A stretch of 25,380 nt of DNA from UBA11865 sp035686605 (GCA_035686605.1 DASRZI010000215.1:1-25380); one strand, 5' to 3'; counted from the stretch's first letter, positions 15,101-23,316 are shown. The notes: a model not told the origin generated them from the letters alone. Made by a program: numbers and translations.

Positions 15101-18100
15101 AGGGGAAGATATCGACAATGGTCAAATCCTCAGCCGGGCCGTTGCCATCATTCTGGTATTGGATGCCATAGACTTGAACGCCACCGGGCTGGGCATAGTT
15201 GCCTGAATGCCACTTCTGGATCCCGAGATCGGGAGCCAGAAGAGCCCAGGAGTAGATCACTTCATGTCCATTCCAGACACCCAAGTGGGCGTGGAAATCC
15301 TGGCCGTACTGCACGTCGAAACCAAAGTCGTTCATCATGTCCACGACGATCTGACCACCGGTTCCGATTTCTCCTAACCAATACCAGTCGCACCATCCTG
15401 GTCCACATATCTCCAGGTTGATGGTGAAGAATTCAGGTCCGGCGGCCGTGACGGTGATGACATCGGTGTCGGGATTGGCCTCGCCCACAACCGGAAAGAT
15501 CGTGAGAGTGTCCGTGTAACCAGAGGCATACTCGACCAGAACTTCATACCAGTGCTGAAGCGTGCCTTCCGGCAGCTGCTCTCCTGTGTCCCAATTGCCA
15601 TCGGGATCAGATGTGGTCACAGCGCTAGCCTCAAAGACGCCGACATCTGTGGTGACTGTAACTACGACGGCAGCCTCCGAGCCGGCTCCGTTACCGGAAA
15701 CATACCGGTCACCGCCGCTGAAAGGACCAATATCAACCCAAATCCGAGGTGAGTCGTAGGTATTGAATATCCGGTCGCCGTCTTCATCCGCGTAGTTCAC
15801 GGCCGCCGTTTGGCCTGGCGCCATATCCACGCCCTCGAATCCGAAATCACATTCAAAGCTGCCGCCATCAGGATCGACCAATTGGTCTATACCTGGATTG
15901 TCAGGGTGACCCGTTATTTCGCAGCGCAGGGGTACGAAAGGATCTACAATCCAGCCTGCGAAGAGGTTACCTGCGACAATGTCAGCCCCGTAGTCGGCTG
16001 CGAAATCAATGTCGCCAACCTTCACCGAATTTGTCTCACCGTTATCCACGGCACCAAATACCCAGTCACCTGCTTGGATATCGGGCCGTTCTCCCTGCCA
16101 TCCCGACCAGTCAGTCGAGAAGCCTGTGCTATCAAACCAATTGATATATTCAGTCCAGAGTTCCGCCTGTCCTTTGACGGTAGAGCCGTCGCTTCCGGTA
16201 ACCGTGATCCATACGGTGTGGCCAGGTTCATAAAAGCCTTGAATCCAATCATGACCGTAGTTGATTTCAAAAACGAGATCCAAAGCAGAGAAAGGTCGAT
16301 GGTAGATCACATCGGCGAAGTTTACCTGGTCGATAAAGCGAATATAGCCATCTACTCCCTTGGGAATATCTAGATAAGCGGCGTTGAAACCGCCGCTTCC
16401 ATCGGACATCACCTCCTGGAAACCATCTTCCCAGTTGCCGTGAATCTCGACCGGTCTGGTGAACCAGCCGCCAATCATTCCATAAACCATATTCCCGTCT
16501 GTGTCGACTTCCGCTTCCATAGGGTTGGGGATGGTCGCTATCACAGGCAGGATTCCATCGGCGGCTGTGACAGTAACAACATCACCGGGATACAGTTCAC
16601 CTACAAATCCGGCCTCCCAACATCCATCGCAGCCTGGATCAGCGTAGGTGACGATTTGGGTGTAAGGAGTGGTTACCGTTACATCACTATCCGGCCAGGC
16701 TTGACCCCACATACTGGCTGTGTTGTCCCGGTCAAGCCAGAATTCGACGCGCTCTACTTCCAGCCCGCTGTATGCGACCTCCTTCCAAACATTATCGTCT
16801 GGGTTAACATCACTTGGTGGGGTCGTGATCGTGACCGTGTTCGTATACCGGCGCAAGGGAGCGACTGGCTCATTCACGTTGGCGCCGAAGTACAGCCAAC
16901 CAGAATCACCGGGATAGAGCTCGCTAAAGTTCCAGAGGAGCGCACCTTCACTCTCAGTGAAAGTGATCCATCGACTCCAGTCGAAACTCATGTCCCACAA
17001 GCCGTCCCAATTCGTGTCTAGAGGCAGCGTATCGGTTACCCAGATATCGTTGATGGTCTCACTGCCGATATTTTCAAATTGCACCTGGTAATTGAGCCGC
17101 CCGTCGCCTTCCCAGTTGTACCATTTTTGTACTCGGAGATTCGGTCCCGGTGGATTCAAGCCCTCATACCAGATAGATTCGTTGTCCTCGTGACTGTCTT
17201 CACCCTCTAAGCGTGTTATCTCAGCCTTGTTCTCTAATACCGTTCCTGGTATTGCATCCGGAGCGACGGCCAGGGTTACTTCTATATCGCCTCCCGTACC
17301 GTTTTCCAGACCAGATAATTCCCAGACAATGTACTCGTCGGTGACGATGTGTGGCGTGAATTCGTAACCCCCAAAGAGATCATTGTGCATGGCTCTGACT
17401 AAGGTAGTGCTCACGGGTAAAGTATCTGTGATGCTCACGGGGCCTACGGGCACGTTGCCGGTGTTGTAATAGTTGATGCCGTAGGTGAGCTCCCCGCCGG
17501 GATACAGCTGGCCCCAATGCCAACTCTTCTCGACGGTGAGATTCGTGTGGGATGCTCCGGCATAACCATCCCAGAATGCTTCATTGTCATCGCCTTCAAG
17601 GTCATTGGAAGCGGCTATTGTCGCGGTGTTTGTCAGGTAGGCACCAGGCTCAATCCCAGGATTAAGCAGCACATCCAGATAGACTTCGCTGCAAGAGTGG
17701 CCGGAGATGGAGTGATTTCCAACAATCAGGTAACCCGGATCGCTTTCCAGTTCATACCAGCCTGGATGCTGGGCAAACCAGCCATTGAGGGAAATATCTG
17801 GATGCAAAATATCCTCCAGGATAACCCCGGCGCTGGCGGTGTTGCCGTTGTTGCAGACGTTGACGGCAAAGACGAAGTTGTAACCGGGAGCAGGGTCCCC
17901 GGTCCAGGCATGCTTACCCACATTTAAATGTGTGTCGTTACCTATGACCTGGTTCTGCCAGCTAACCGTCTTCTCTCCAGGATCTCCCAGGTCAAATGAG
18001 GAGGTATCAATAGTCGCCGTATTGGTGATCATCTCCCCCTCCACGGCCTCGACCGCAGCATATACATCGAAGCTGACCCATTCACCTGCTCCCACGGTGG

Positions 18101-19610
18101 TCACATCATATACAACATACTCGCCACCTGGCATGGTGCCCGTCATAACAGTGTATGGCGAGGTGTCCATTAGAAAGCTCATGCCCTCTAAAGTTTCGGT
18201 GATGACGACGTTTTCGGCCGCCGAATCCCCATCATTCCAGAAGTTGATATGATAGAGGAAGTTCCCGCCCTCGGCCGGCTCGCCATCGGCCCATTTTTCG
18301 ATGTGCAGGTAAGGGGCCGGTTCGATGAACCCATTTGTCACTGCATCGCCATCCGGTTCGAAATACGTGACGCCGATCTGTTGGCCCGGAACGACATCCC
18401 ATTCTGTGCTGGGATTCCATATACACGAGTAAATATCCACTCCATCGGGATAAACTATGTCAGCCTTCCCTTGAGCGTCTATTCCCTGGTCCCAGGCCCC
18501 CCAAGGAGCACAATCAATCGTCAGCGAAATAGCGAATGGCGCGGTGACCGTGCCCGAGATTTCGTCACTATCGACATTAATGGACCCGCTGATATCTCCT
18601 ACCTCGACAACATTGCTGTAGCCATCATCGGTGGCGAAATAGACGAAATCCCCTGGAACGATGTCAGGAGAGGGTGGCCACCAGTTGAAGCTTGAGAAAC
18701 CGGGACCTTCAAAACCGCCTTCCCAGTTGGTCTCGCCTGATACCGAAGCCTTGAAAGCGCCCAAATCATCGGTCAAGGTCATCCAAATTGTGCGGCCGAG
18801 TTCGTAAGTTAGTTGGGCCCAATCATGGACATAGTTGACATGGGCAGAAGGCCATGGAGGAAGGTTGATGACGCTGTCGCCCTCGGAATCGTAATAGCGA
18901 AGGGCTACAATTTGGCCTCTCTGCAGGTCCCAGACACCCCCAAAGTTACAAACGAAGCTGCCGCCATTGGGATCCGCCGATGTGGCAATGGTCGGCCCAG
19001 TATCCTCCCATATCTCGCACTGGACGTCAGCTGGATTAGACAGCCAGTTTGCGTTGAGCGTACCTGTGATGGTGTCCGCGAAGGTATCTAGTAGACCGGT
19101 AATAGTGCCGACCGGATTGATCTCAGTTGCGGCTCCGACCACAGATGCTCGAACATTGTCACCCAGACCGATGTCAAAACATTCGCCTGAATCCCACTCA
19201 TCACAGCTTATGAAGAAATCACCGTTCTCATCGGCAGCAATAGTGGCTGTCTCTTGCGGAGCACCGGCGTTGTCGGTTACCGTAAGCATTACTGATGCAT
19301 AGGCATCGGTAACTCCAGCAATCCAATCTTGAGCATAGTTGACGTCGATCTGTATAGAGGCTAGCAGTTCCGGAGGTTGGTCCTGGCCCCTTTGCAGAGC
19401 CAGCAGATACAGCTCTGGTATATCGTCTGGCAGGATTGCAGGAAGATGCTCCCCTAGCTCCAGTTGCTGACCTACGGCTTCCGCGGGAGCCCCGAGAGGG
19501 GACTCGGCCGGTTTAGCGATCACCGGCGCCGCCGTCAGCGCTGCTAACAGAATCACAATGCTGGCCAGAGATACGGCCGTCACTAAGATCAACAACTGTG
19601 AGCGTCGCAT
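9138..19610 (-). CDS. Giant exported DUF11/PKD-repeat surface protein (3490 aa)
   Basis: AAGGAG six bases upstream fixes the start. Residues 1-32 are a signal peptide (basic start, long hydrophobic core, cleavage near APVIA). Residues 75-420 hold segments of the NYxxDW type (about 89 and 255). From about 435 a block of four DUF11 (TIGR01451) modules, each with a VTDTLP-like strand, occurs three times: about 435-910, 1460-1950 and 2320-2800. The first two are followed by a unit with NYGHDW and EPGHTVWITVT (about 1115 and 2140). More DUF11 modules follow (about 2845, 2970, 3275), with PKD domains carrying WDFGDG at about 3105-3185, 3190-3265 and 3390-3475. The protein ends YMVYLPVLIKP. It is rich in Trp, Asp and Gly with few Lys. 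Likely a long cell-surface or matrix stalk or adhesin; no catalytic domain seen. Confidence 0.9.
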   Translation of the reverse strand: MRRSQLLILVTAVSLASIVILLAALTAAPVIAKPAESPLGAPAEAVGQQLELGEHLPAILPDDIPELYLLALQRGQDQPPELLASIQIDVNYAQDWIAGVTDAYASVMLTVTDNAGAPQETATIAADENGDFFISCDEWDSGECFDIGLGDNVRASVVGAATEINPVGTITGLLDTFADTITGTLNANWLSNPADVQCEIWEDTGPTIATSADPNGGSFVCNFGGVWDLQRGQIVALRYYDSEGDSVINLPPWPSAHVNYVHDWAQLTYELGRTIWMTLTDDLGAFKASVSGETNWEGGFEGPGFSSFNWWPPSPDIVPGDFVYFATDDGYSNVVEVGDISGSINVDSDEISGTVTAPFAISLTIDCAPWGAWDQGIDAQGKADIVYPDGVDIYSCIWNPSTEWDVVPGQQIGVTYFEPDGDAVTNGFIEPAPYLHIEKWADGEPAEGGNFLYHINFWNDGDSAAENVVITETLEGMSFLMDTSPYTVMTGTMPGGEYVVYDVTTVGAGEWVSFDVYAAVEAVEGEMITNTATIDTSSFDLGDPGEKTVSWQNQVIGNDTHLNVGKHAWTGDPAPGYNFVFAVNVCNNGNTASAGVILEDILHPDISLNGWFAQHPGWYELESDPGYLIVGNHSISGHSCSEVYLDVLLNPGIEPGAYLTNTATIAASNDLEGDDNEAFWDGYAGASHTNLTVEKSWHWGQLYPGGELTYGINYYNTGNVPVGPVSITDTLPVSTTLVRAMHNDLFGGYEFTPHIVTDEYIVWELSGLENGTGGDIEVTLAVAPDAIPGTVLENKAEITRLEGEDSHEDNESIWYEGLNPPGPNLRVQKWYNWEGDGRLNYQVQFENIGSETINDIWVTDTLPLDTNWDGLWDMSFDWSRWITFTESEGALLWNFSELYPGDSGWLYFGANVNEPVAPLRRYTNTVTITTPPSDVNPDDNVWKEVAYSGLEVERVEFWLDRDNTASMWGQAWPDSDVTVTTPYTQIVTYADPGCDGCWEAGFVGELYPGDVVTVTAADGILPVIATIPNPMEAEVDTDGNMVYGMIGGWFTRPVEIHGNWEDGFQEVMSDGSGGFNAAYLDIPKGVDGYIRFIDQVNFADVIYHRPFSALDLVFEINYGHDWIQGFYEPGHTVWITVTGSDGSTVKGQAELWTEYINWFDSTGFSTDWSGWQGERPDIQAGDWVFGAVDNGETNSVKVGDIDFAADYGADIVAGNLFAGWIVDPFVPLRCEITGHPDNPGIDQLVDPDGGSFECDFGFEGVDMAPGQTAAVNYADEDGDRIFNTYDSPRIWVDIGPFSGGDRYVSGNGAGSEAAVVVTVTTDVGVFEASAVTTSDPDGNWDTGEQLPEGTLQHWYEVLVEYASGYTDTLTIFPVVGEANPDTDVITVTAAGPEFFTINLEICGPGWCDWYWLGEIGTGGQIVVDMMNDFGFDVQYGQDFHAHLGVWNGHEVIYSWALLAPDLGIQKWHSGNYAQPGGVQVYGIQYQNDGNGPAEDLTIVDIFPSAYLSYAGDTSGVTPDVDPSGLITWHLDTLEPGDQRAFMVTFDVDPGAPEGPGEITENCVAISSSSPIDLNPGNEDACTGPVDLVSDEVEMSVGKGSNPGDPSPGQEFSYNIDICNNRGAAAGPVVLTDTLPAGVTLNEWWYNNWNDNFWNEIYMDGQLLILEAPGFPGDYCDQLTLQVFLDPGAEISTTIENLVEINVADDVDLDNNWQLHEAHVSPPRLDLGIQKQLNGGSLVPGGNVGFSIDWQNNGNVTTSIQITDTMPPGISYIGAWWAGHTPWPDEPLPDPTIIGNQLIWHLPETPVGHQLGFNTQFIIDAPDPVPELENCVTIAGDGPDDWPEDNNDCFSFPINPLGPNLSIEKWHGWNGDGQLQYDIRFSNIGSEMISNVWITDTLPDLTNWNGYWNLWFDWSRLIGDINAIDNQLMWNFSELYPGDQGQIQFQVDLEFPGQPLLWYTNTVEITVPPGDIDPDDNNYVDVAFSGPEIRWVDLNVYGNQIWGSVASEPFTITTQYEEAYFGAGDFNWNASWPFNPGDVVTLTAGAGQMPVVIQIPDPFDAEGSSLTDRVTGQVDHLDSEWLEVSLDGGPDLTAQTNGDGFFDVLFPDIPRAGTGEVRYRYLVDYTEVTLHRGWSSPDLILEVNYGHDWVQGQYEPGHTVWITVTNEDGSAIKGTAALETHDFGGWFGFNTDDGWTSAPPDIEPYDWVYGKVDNGFTSEVQIFAIDGFVDADNDQVMGTVFAPWYDGLVDLLDVACEPWGAWNEGMNDVQVKYSTAPPDGSAPFLCEWAGEWNIQPYQEVGIRVNDPDGDQVINVLAAEAVDMEIQKWHQGNYASPGSVVLYGIYYRNGGNTPAESVLITDTLPANTSYEQDTSGLPVTIGPGNVITWDVGTVDPEETGLIWVTLNVHPDTPTGEGMLEPNCVAIQTSTEPEFDPGNDTACSDPVDVWPDEVELSVSKWTVPYDPTPGQSFYYALEWCNNRGAAAGQVWMTDTLPVGAIYSHWQEEQEWQSFWQEVSFDGGELVLYAPSLPGNQCERVNIYMSLDPGVPEGTTLVNEVLLYAEGDVDPENNWFVDERDVSPPRLDLQINKNFNNGILVPDGWINYFIDYSNNGNIESGVIITETVPDGFTFSTAWWGGNQPDEGQPLPEPVHINGQVVWDLGAISPGENRWFHVEFLIDPDSGPGEFGNCVEIAGDGPDNTPENNISCETVNTFPSGPNVRVEKRADWSDEGRRIDYEIGFWNVGDVPLFDVVLTDTFPVGTLAANEPGNNYYYPISNVDMTGENKWGFVIEQIWPGDQGNIQFQVELENPEISGAFYTNTVEAEVIEGEVDESDNNYVTVSTTGPDLYVEKELVDGVLLPGEEVTFMLTFGNDRYGHEWWWNLQHPAVMTDTLPSGLEFVSAAIHYCGPDGPWCEATPDQDGNNLVWDLWPIAAGQSNEIALTVRITDTAEGDDIYTNWAEIQSSAPITDVEPYYHNNEDSADVVIALPEFNVSKIYDSSNVAGTTVTFTITVENTGSEPGTNVVLSDTLPAGLVYGGGDGSFDGTTVTWTFPEILEDGGTATGTFTASLPCSGTITNNDYAVVSSDEGVTSEPGETVEFDVLPPTIDVSLSHTPEPIVVGSMVYFTATGVTDGTALAYAWDFGDGEDGAGEFASHQFLSDGSFNIVLTGTDTCGNTGTGTESLTIDEPDLDASFDQSASAVPIHTTVYFTDTSTTNGPDIVAWEWDFGDGSAPDYTQNPSHLYSAFGTFDVTLVVTDAFGYSDARFMGDAVSTLAPVFEISKEYDSSMVAGTQVTYTLTFSNIGSLTGTGLVITDALPANVTWISGGNYDEGTGIISWTWPSLSPGSTADVQFVGQLGCSGQVVNDSYQVAISDQGSSSPMGSLVSFAIVDPAITASFIQSATEVRLGESVVFTSTSTTNGSAIVSWLWDFGDGNTSTLEMASHAYYEPGEYDVALTVADACGNSDTVTVTDAVTAGDYMVYLPVLIKP

Positions 19611-19751
19611 GATTTACTCCTTATTCAATTGTTCTACAAAGAAAATTTCGATAGATAAACACATAGCCTTCCGGCGCAACAGCCCTACCTACAGCATATA
19701 GCCTTTGCCATACAAAGTGTTAGTGACGAAATTCATAGTAGAAAGTGACAA

Positions 19752-19767
19752 AGATCACGTGTGATCT
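19752..19767 (-). terminator. Inverted repeat between recD2 and the giant gene
   Basis: AGATCAC and GTGATCT are exact complements around two bases, 22 bases past the recD2 stop codon. On the minus strand TTGTCACTTTCT follows, moderately T-rich. It could end recD2 transcription. As a 7-2-7 palindrome upstream of the giant gene it could equally be an operator; the sequence does not decide. Confidence 0.4.
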
Positions 19768-19789
19768 CTAGCTCGTTTTTGGGGGAAGA

Positions 19790-22066
19790 TCAGCGCTGGA
19801 GACGCCACTCGAGAGCCGTGTAGCGATTGGCCACTTTATTGTTCTTGACCGCTATGGCGATGGCTTTCCGGGTGCCGACTATGATAACCAGCTTCCGGGC
19901 CCGTGTTACAGCGGTATAGAGGAGATTGCGTTGGAGGAGCAGGTAATGCTGGGTGAGGGCTGGCATCACCACGCAGGGATATTCCGAGCCCTGGCTCTTG
20001 TGGACGCTGATGGCATAGGCATGAACCAGCTCGTCTACCTCGAGGAAGTCATAATAAACGGGCGCGCCATCGATATTGACGGTCATGGTTTGCTGGACGA
20101 CGTCCAACTGGGTGATCCGGCCAATGTCCCCGTTGTAGACATTCTTATCGTAATTGTTGACGGTCTGCATGACCTTATCGCCGACCCGGAAAACCTGCCC
20201 GCCCAAACGCCGCTCCGCGTTCCTGCCGGCTGGATTCAGGCTCTGTTGGAGGATGTCGTTCAGGTTTGAGACCCCGGCAGCTCCTCTGTACATGGGGCTG
20301 ATGATCTGGATGTCGTCGAACGGGTCCAGGCCGAATCGATGGGGCACGCGGTTCTTAACGATGTCGACCAGTAATTCGGCCGCTTCGCTGGGATCTTCCT
20401 TTACGAATAAAAAGAAATCGCTAGCATCCTTCGGCGTCTCCGGAAGCAGACCCTGGTTGATGAGATGGGCGTTGCGGATAATCAGGCTGCCAGCCGCCTG
20501 GCGGAAGATAATCTCCAGCCGGATGACGGCCGCAATGCCGGACTTAATGAGATCTCTCAGTACGTCTCCAGCGCCCACTGATGGCAGCTGATCGACATCC
20601 CCAACAAGCACCAGGTGGCTGGCAGGGTCGATGGCCTTAAGCAGGTGGTTGGTGAGGACCAGGTCTAGCATGGAGGCTTCGTCAATCACCACCACATCAA
20701 CGTCTAGAGGGTTTGCTTCGTCCCGGCCGAATCCTTCGCCGGGATTGAATTCCAGGAGGCGGTGGATCGTCTTCGCCTCTCTCCCCGTCGCCTCCGCCGA
20801 TCTTTTAGCCGCCCTGCCTGTCGGCGAGGCCAGGGCGTAGGTCAGCCGGTTCTGGTCCAAGATGTCGAGAAGCGCTCGCAATGTTGTGGTCTTTCCCGTT
20901 CCCGGTCCCCCAGTTAGGATGGTCACCTTTTCGGTCATGATCGTAGTCACAGCTTCTTTCTGCATGGGGGTTAGTTCGATAGTTTCACCAAACTTGGGGA
21001 TCGAAGGCCGGTCCTCGCCACCCATATTGGGAGACAGCAAGCTATCCTGGATCCCAGTCCGACCCAGGCCAGCTAGGCGGCTAACCGGGTTCCGAATTAT
21101 CTGCCGCATACGCCGGGCGACCCCCACTTCGGCAAAGTAAAATGGAGTCAGATAAACAGCTCTTTCTTCCCGCTGTGATTCATCCCCTGAATCTGGATCG
21201 GTTGATTCAAAGGTTAGCGTCTCTCGCCTGATCTGCTCCTCCCCTTCCAGCCGTTCGATGACCCGGTTTACTTTCTCAACATCGATAGCCAGGATCTCAG
21301 ACACCTCTGGTTCTAGCTCTTCCTGGGGAACGTAGACATGTCCTTCACCGGCCATCCTGCTCAAGGTGTAGGCAATGCCAGCCTCAATCCGTCCAGGATC
21401 ATCAGTGGCCATTCCCAGAGCCTGGGCGATTCTGTCGGCCGTCACGAAGCCTATTCCATAAACATCCCTTATTAACTGGTAAGGAGTATTCTGCACGACC
21501 GCAAGCGAATCGTCTCCATACTGCTTGTATATCTTTACGGCCAGGTTGCTCGACACATTATGGGATTGCAAAAACAACATTACCGCCCTGATGGCCCTTT
21601 GCTCATCCCAGGCCTTTAGAACCTGCTCGATCCGCTTCGGTCCGATTCCTGGCACCTCTCGCAGGCGTCCGGGCTCCAACTCGATCACGTCCAGCGCCTG
21701 GTCTCCGAATTTCTCGACGATTCGCTCGGCCATCACCGGGCCGATGCCTCTGATGAGTCCTGATCCTAGATAGCGCTGGATGCCTTCAATGCTCGCCGGT
21801 TGGGCTTGTTCGAATGTCTCGGCCTGGAATTGCCGCCCGTGGCGGGCGTGATTCACCCACTTTCCGGTCAACTTCAGCCACTCCCCAAGATTTAGCTCCG
21901 GCATGTTCCCGATGACTGTTATCAAGGCATCCCGGCCGGAGGCATATTTGAAGGGCAGCATCCCCCTCGAGTCAGGTTTGAGCTTGAGCACGGTATACCC
22001 GTTCTCTTCGTTATAGAAAGTAATCCGCTCCACGGAACCACTGACCTGGTCCCTCTCATCGCTCAT
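19790..22066 (-). CDS. recD2: RecD2-type ATP-dependent DNA helicase
   Basis: A 5'-3' superfamily 1B helicase of the RecD2 (RecD/TraA) group, found in bacteria outside RecBCD and linked to repair and fork stability. The 758-residue product has an N-terminal OB-like part (GSVERITFYNEENGYTVLKL, 10-29), helix-hairpin-helix repeats (GIGPVMAERIVEKFG, 107-121; VPGIGPKRIEQVL, 138-150; VYGIGFVTADRIA, 202-214), Walker A GGPGTGKTT (386-394), Walker B IDEAS (461-465), GDVDQLPSVGAG (489-500), VHKSQGSEYP (688-697) and YTAVTRARK (717-725). All motifs look intact. The ATG at 22066 has only a distant GAGG upstream. It is on the same strand as the giant gene (179 bases apart) but separated by an inverted repeat. 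Confidence 0.93.
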   Translation of the reverse strand: MSDERDQVSGSVERITFYNEENGYTVLKLKPDSRGMLPFKYASGRDALITVIGNMPELNLGEWLKLTGKWVNHARHGRQFQAETFEQAQPASIEGIQRYLGSGLIRGIGPVMAERIVEKFGDQALDVIELEPGRLREVPGIGPKRIEQVLKAWDEQRAIRAVMLFLQSHNVSSNLAVKIYKQYGDDSLAVVQNTPYQLIRDVYGIGFVTADRIAQALGMATDDPGRIEAGIAYTLSRMAGEGHVYVPQEELEPEVSEILAIDVEKVNRVIERLEGEEQIRRETLTFESTDPDSGDESQREERAVYLTPFYFAEVGVARRMRQIIRNPVSRLAGLGRTGIQDSLLSPNMGGEDRPSIPKFGETIELTPMQKEAVTTIMTEKVTILTGGPGTGKTTTLRALLDILDQNRLTYALASPTGRAAKRSAEATGREAKTIHRLLEFNPGEGFGRDEANPLDVDVVVIDEASMLDLVLTNHLLKAIDPASHLVLVGDVDQLPSVGAGDVLRDLIKSGIAAVIRLEIIFRQAAGSLIIRNAHLINQGLLPETPKDASDFFLFVKEDPSEAAELLVDIVKNRVPHRFGLDPFDDIQIISPMYRGAAGVSNLNDILQQSLNPAGRNAERRLGGQVFRVGDKVMQTVNNYDKNVYNGDIGRITQLDVVQQTMTVNIDGAPVYYDFLEVDELVHAYAISVHKSQGSEYPCVVMPALTQHYLLLQRNLLYTAVTRARKLVIIVGTRKAIAIAVKNNKVANRYTALEWRLQR

Positions 22067-22177
22067 AAAACGATTCTACCTCTTGAGATATTCTTGCACG
22101 AATTAGATTATCGCCTATCTGCCGCGGTAATCTCCTTGATTTCGAGTCTAAAGATACACCAATCCCTTTTGTTCGAA

Positions 22178-23086
22178 CTAGTCGCTCTGTCGCCATCGAA
22201 GCTGGACGATCACGATCCCAATTCCGGCTAGGATCATGCCTAAAATCTCAGCGCCCGTTGGAGTTTCGTTCAGGAATAGCCAGGCCAGGACGGGAATCTG
22301 GATCATCATTGTGTTGTTGATGAGGCTCGATTCCATGGCGGACAATGTCCGCAAGGTGTGATTATATAGGGTGAAAGCGAAGGCGCTGTTGACCACCGCC
22401 AGCCATATGATTATAGCCCAATTTGATAGGCTCAAAGAGGGCAGCCCCTGGATCAGCAAGCCAGCTATGAGCAGCACGATCCCCCCTATGCCCATGCTGA
22501 TCACCGTTATCACGGAAGGCGCGATTGTCATACTTCGATTAAGATTCCGGCCTAAGATCGAGGAAAAAGCATTGGCTAGCACCCCTATGAGGACCACTAT
22601 CAAGCCGAAGGCCTGGTTCCGTGGAAAAGCAGGTGGATAGAAGAACACCGACACGCCTATCAGAAAAACCAACATCCCGATCCATTGTGCTTTGGTTGGA
22701 AACTCGCCCAGGATCCAGATTCCTAGCAGCACGACGACGATTATCGTGAAAGTCAACAGTAAGTTGACAGTTATTGCTGGAAGATAGGCGAGTCCTATAT
22801 ATTGCGCTCCTTGCGTAACGGCGTAGAAAAGCAAGCCAAGAGCGATTAGCTGAAACCACGTTCCTCGATTGAGCTGACGCAAATTCGATACGTGACGCCG
22901 GCGGAACGCGAGGGGGAGTAGAACGAGAAATGCCAGCGTATATCTTAATCCTGCGAAGGTCAGCGGGGGTATATCATCCAAGCCGAACTTGATCAACACC
23001 CACGAGGTAGACCAGAGAAAGGTTACAAACAGTGCTTGCCCTACCGCGCGCGCGTGAGGGGAAATACTCTGGAAAGAGCTCATCAT
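22178..23086 (-). CDS. EamA/DMT-family transporter
   Basis: Inner-membrane permease of the drug/metabolite transporter superfamily, which typically exports amino acids, nucleobases or other small metabolites. The 302-residue product has ten predicted helices in two tandem EamA halves (about 12-150 and 160-296). The first half opens with FVTFLWSTSWVLIKFGLDDIPP and the second half contains NSAFAFTLYNHTLRTL and a TPTGAEILGMILAGIGIV segment, both typical of the family. The start is one of two adjacent ATGs at 23086/23083, with a weak AGG upstream. The substrate cannot be told. It is divergent from the cysM cluster, about 490 bases away, and 111 bases upstream of recD2 on the same strand. Confidence 0.88.
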   Translation of the reverse strand: MMSSFQSISPHARAVGQALFVTFLWSTSWVLIKFGLDDIPPLTFAGLRYTLAFLVLLPLAFRRRHVSNLRQLNRGTWFQLIALGLLFYAVTQGAQYIGLAYLPAITVNLLLTFTIIVVVLLGIWILGEFPTKAQWIGMLVFLIGVSVFFYPPAFPRNQAFGLIVVLIGVLANAFSSILGRNLNRSMTIAPSVITVISMGIGGIVLLIAGLLIQGLPSLSLSNWAIIIWLAVVNSAFAFTLYNHTLRTLSAMESSLINNTMMIQIPVLAWLFLNETPTGAEILGMILAGIGIVIVQLRWRQSD

Positions 23087-23120
23087 TATGGCCTATTCAA
23101 TCCAGTCGTCTCCATTTCAA

Positions 23121-23126
23121 ATTATA
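23121..23126 (-). promoter_or_regulatory. Possible -10 box upstream of the EamA gene
   Basis: The minus strand reads GGATATAATTTG here, a perfect TATAAT. It would start transcription near 23114, about 28 bases before the start codon. No good -35 box stands 16-18 bases upstream (the best is AACTGT or AAACTG), so the call rests on the -10 box. Confidence 0.35.
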
Positions 23127-23245
23127 TCCTGCAGCTCCACACACAGTTTGGTTGGCGAGAAGGTTCATTAACATGTTTTGAATTAGCTGCTGGATTGATA
23201 CCAGTAATCAGAGATATCGCCTAGCAGAAATTGCGCTCGCTATGT

Positions 23246-23306
23246 TGCCATGCTGGCACTGCCACGCTGGCACTGTCACGTTGACAATGTCACGTTGACA
23301 ATGTCA
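23246..23306. repeat. Tandem array of 14-bp palindromes upstream of the cysM promoter
   Basis: Four full units follow each other exactly: TGCCATGCTGGCAC (23246-23259), TGCCACGCTGGCAC (23260-23273), then TGTCACGTTGACAA twice (23274-23287, 23288-23301), and a partial TGTCA (23302-23306). Each is a five-base inverted repeat around three bases. The array ends about ten bases before the -35 box of the promoter at 23317. It could be a row of operator sites or a slippage product. Confidence 0.85.
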
Positions 23307-23316
23307 GCAAGATTAC

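Noticed and set aside
9138..19610. Many open frames of 60-190 codons on the opposite strand of the giant gene
   Set aside because: They are shadows of a strongly biased repetitive coding sequence; none has a plausible start context or family.
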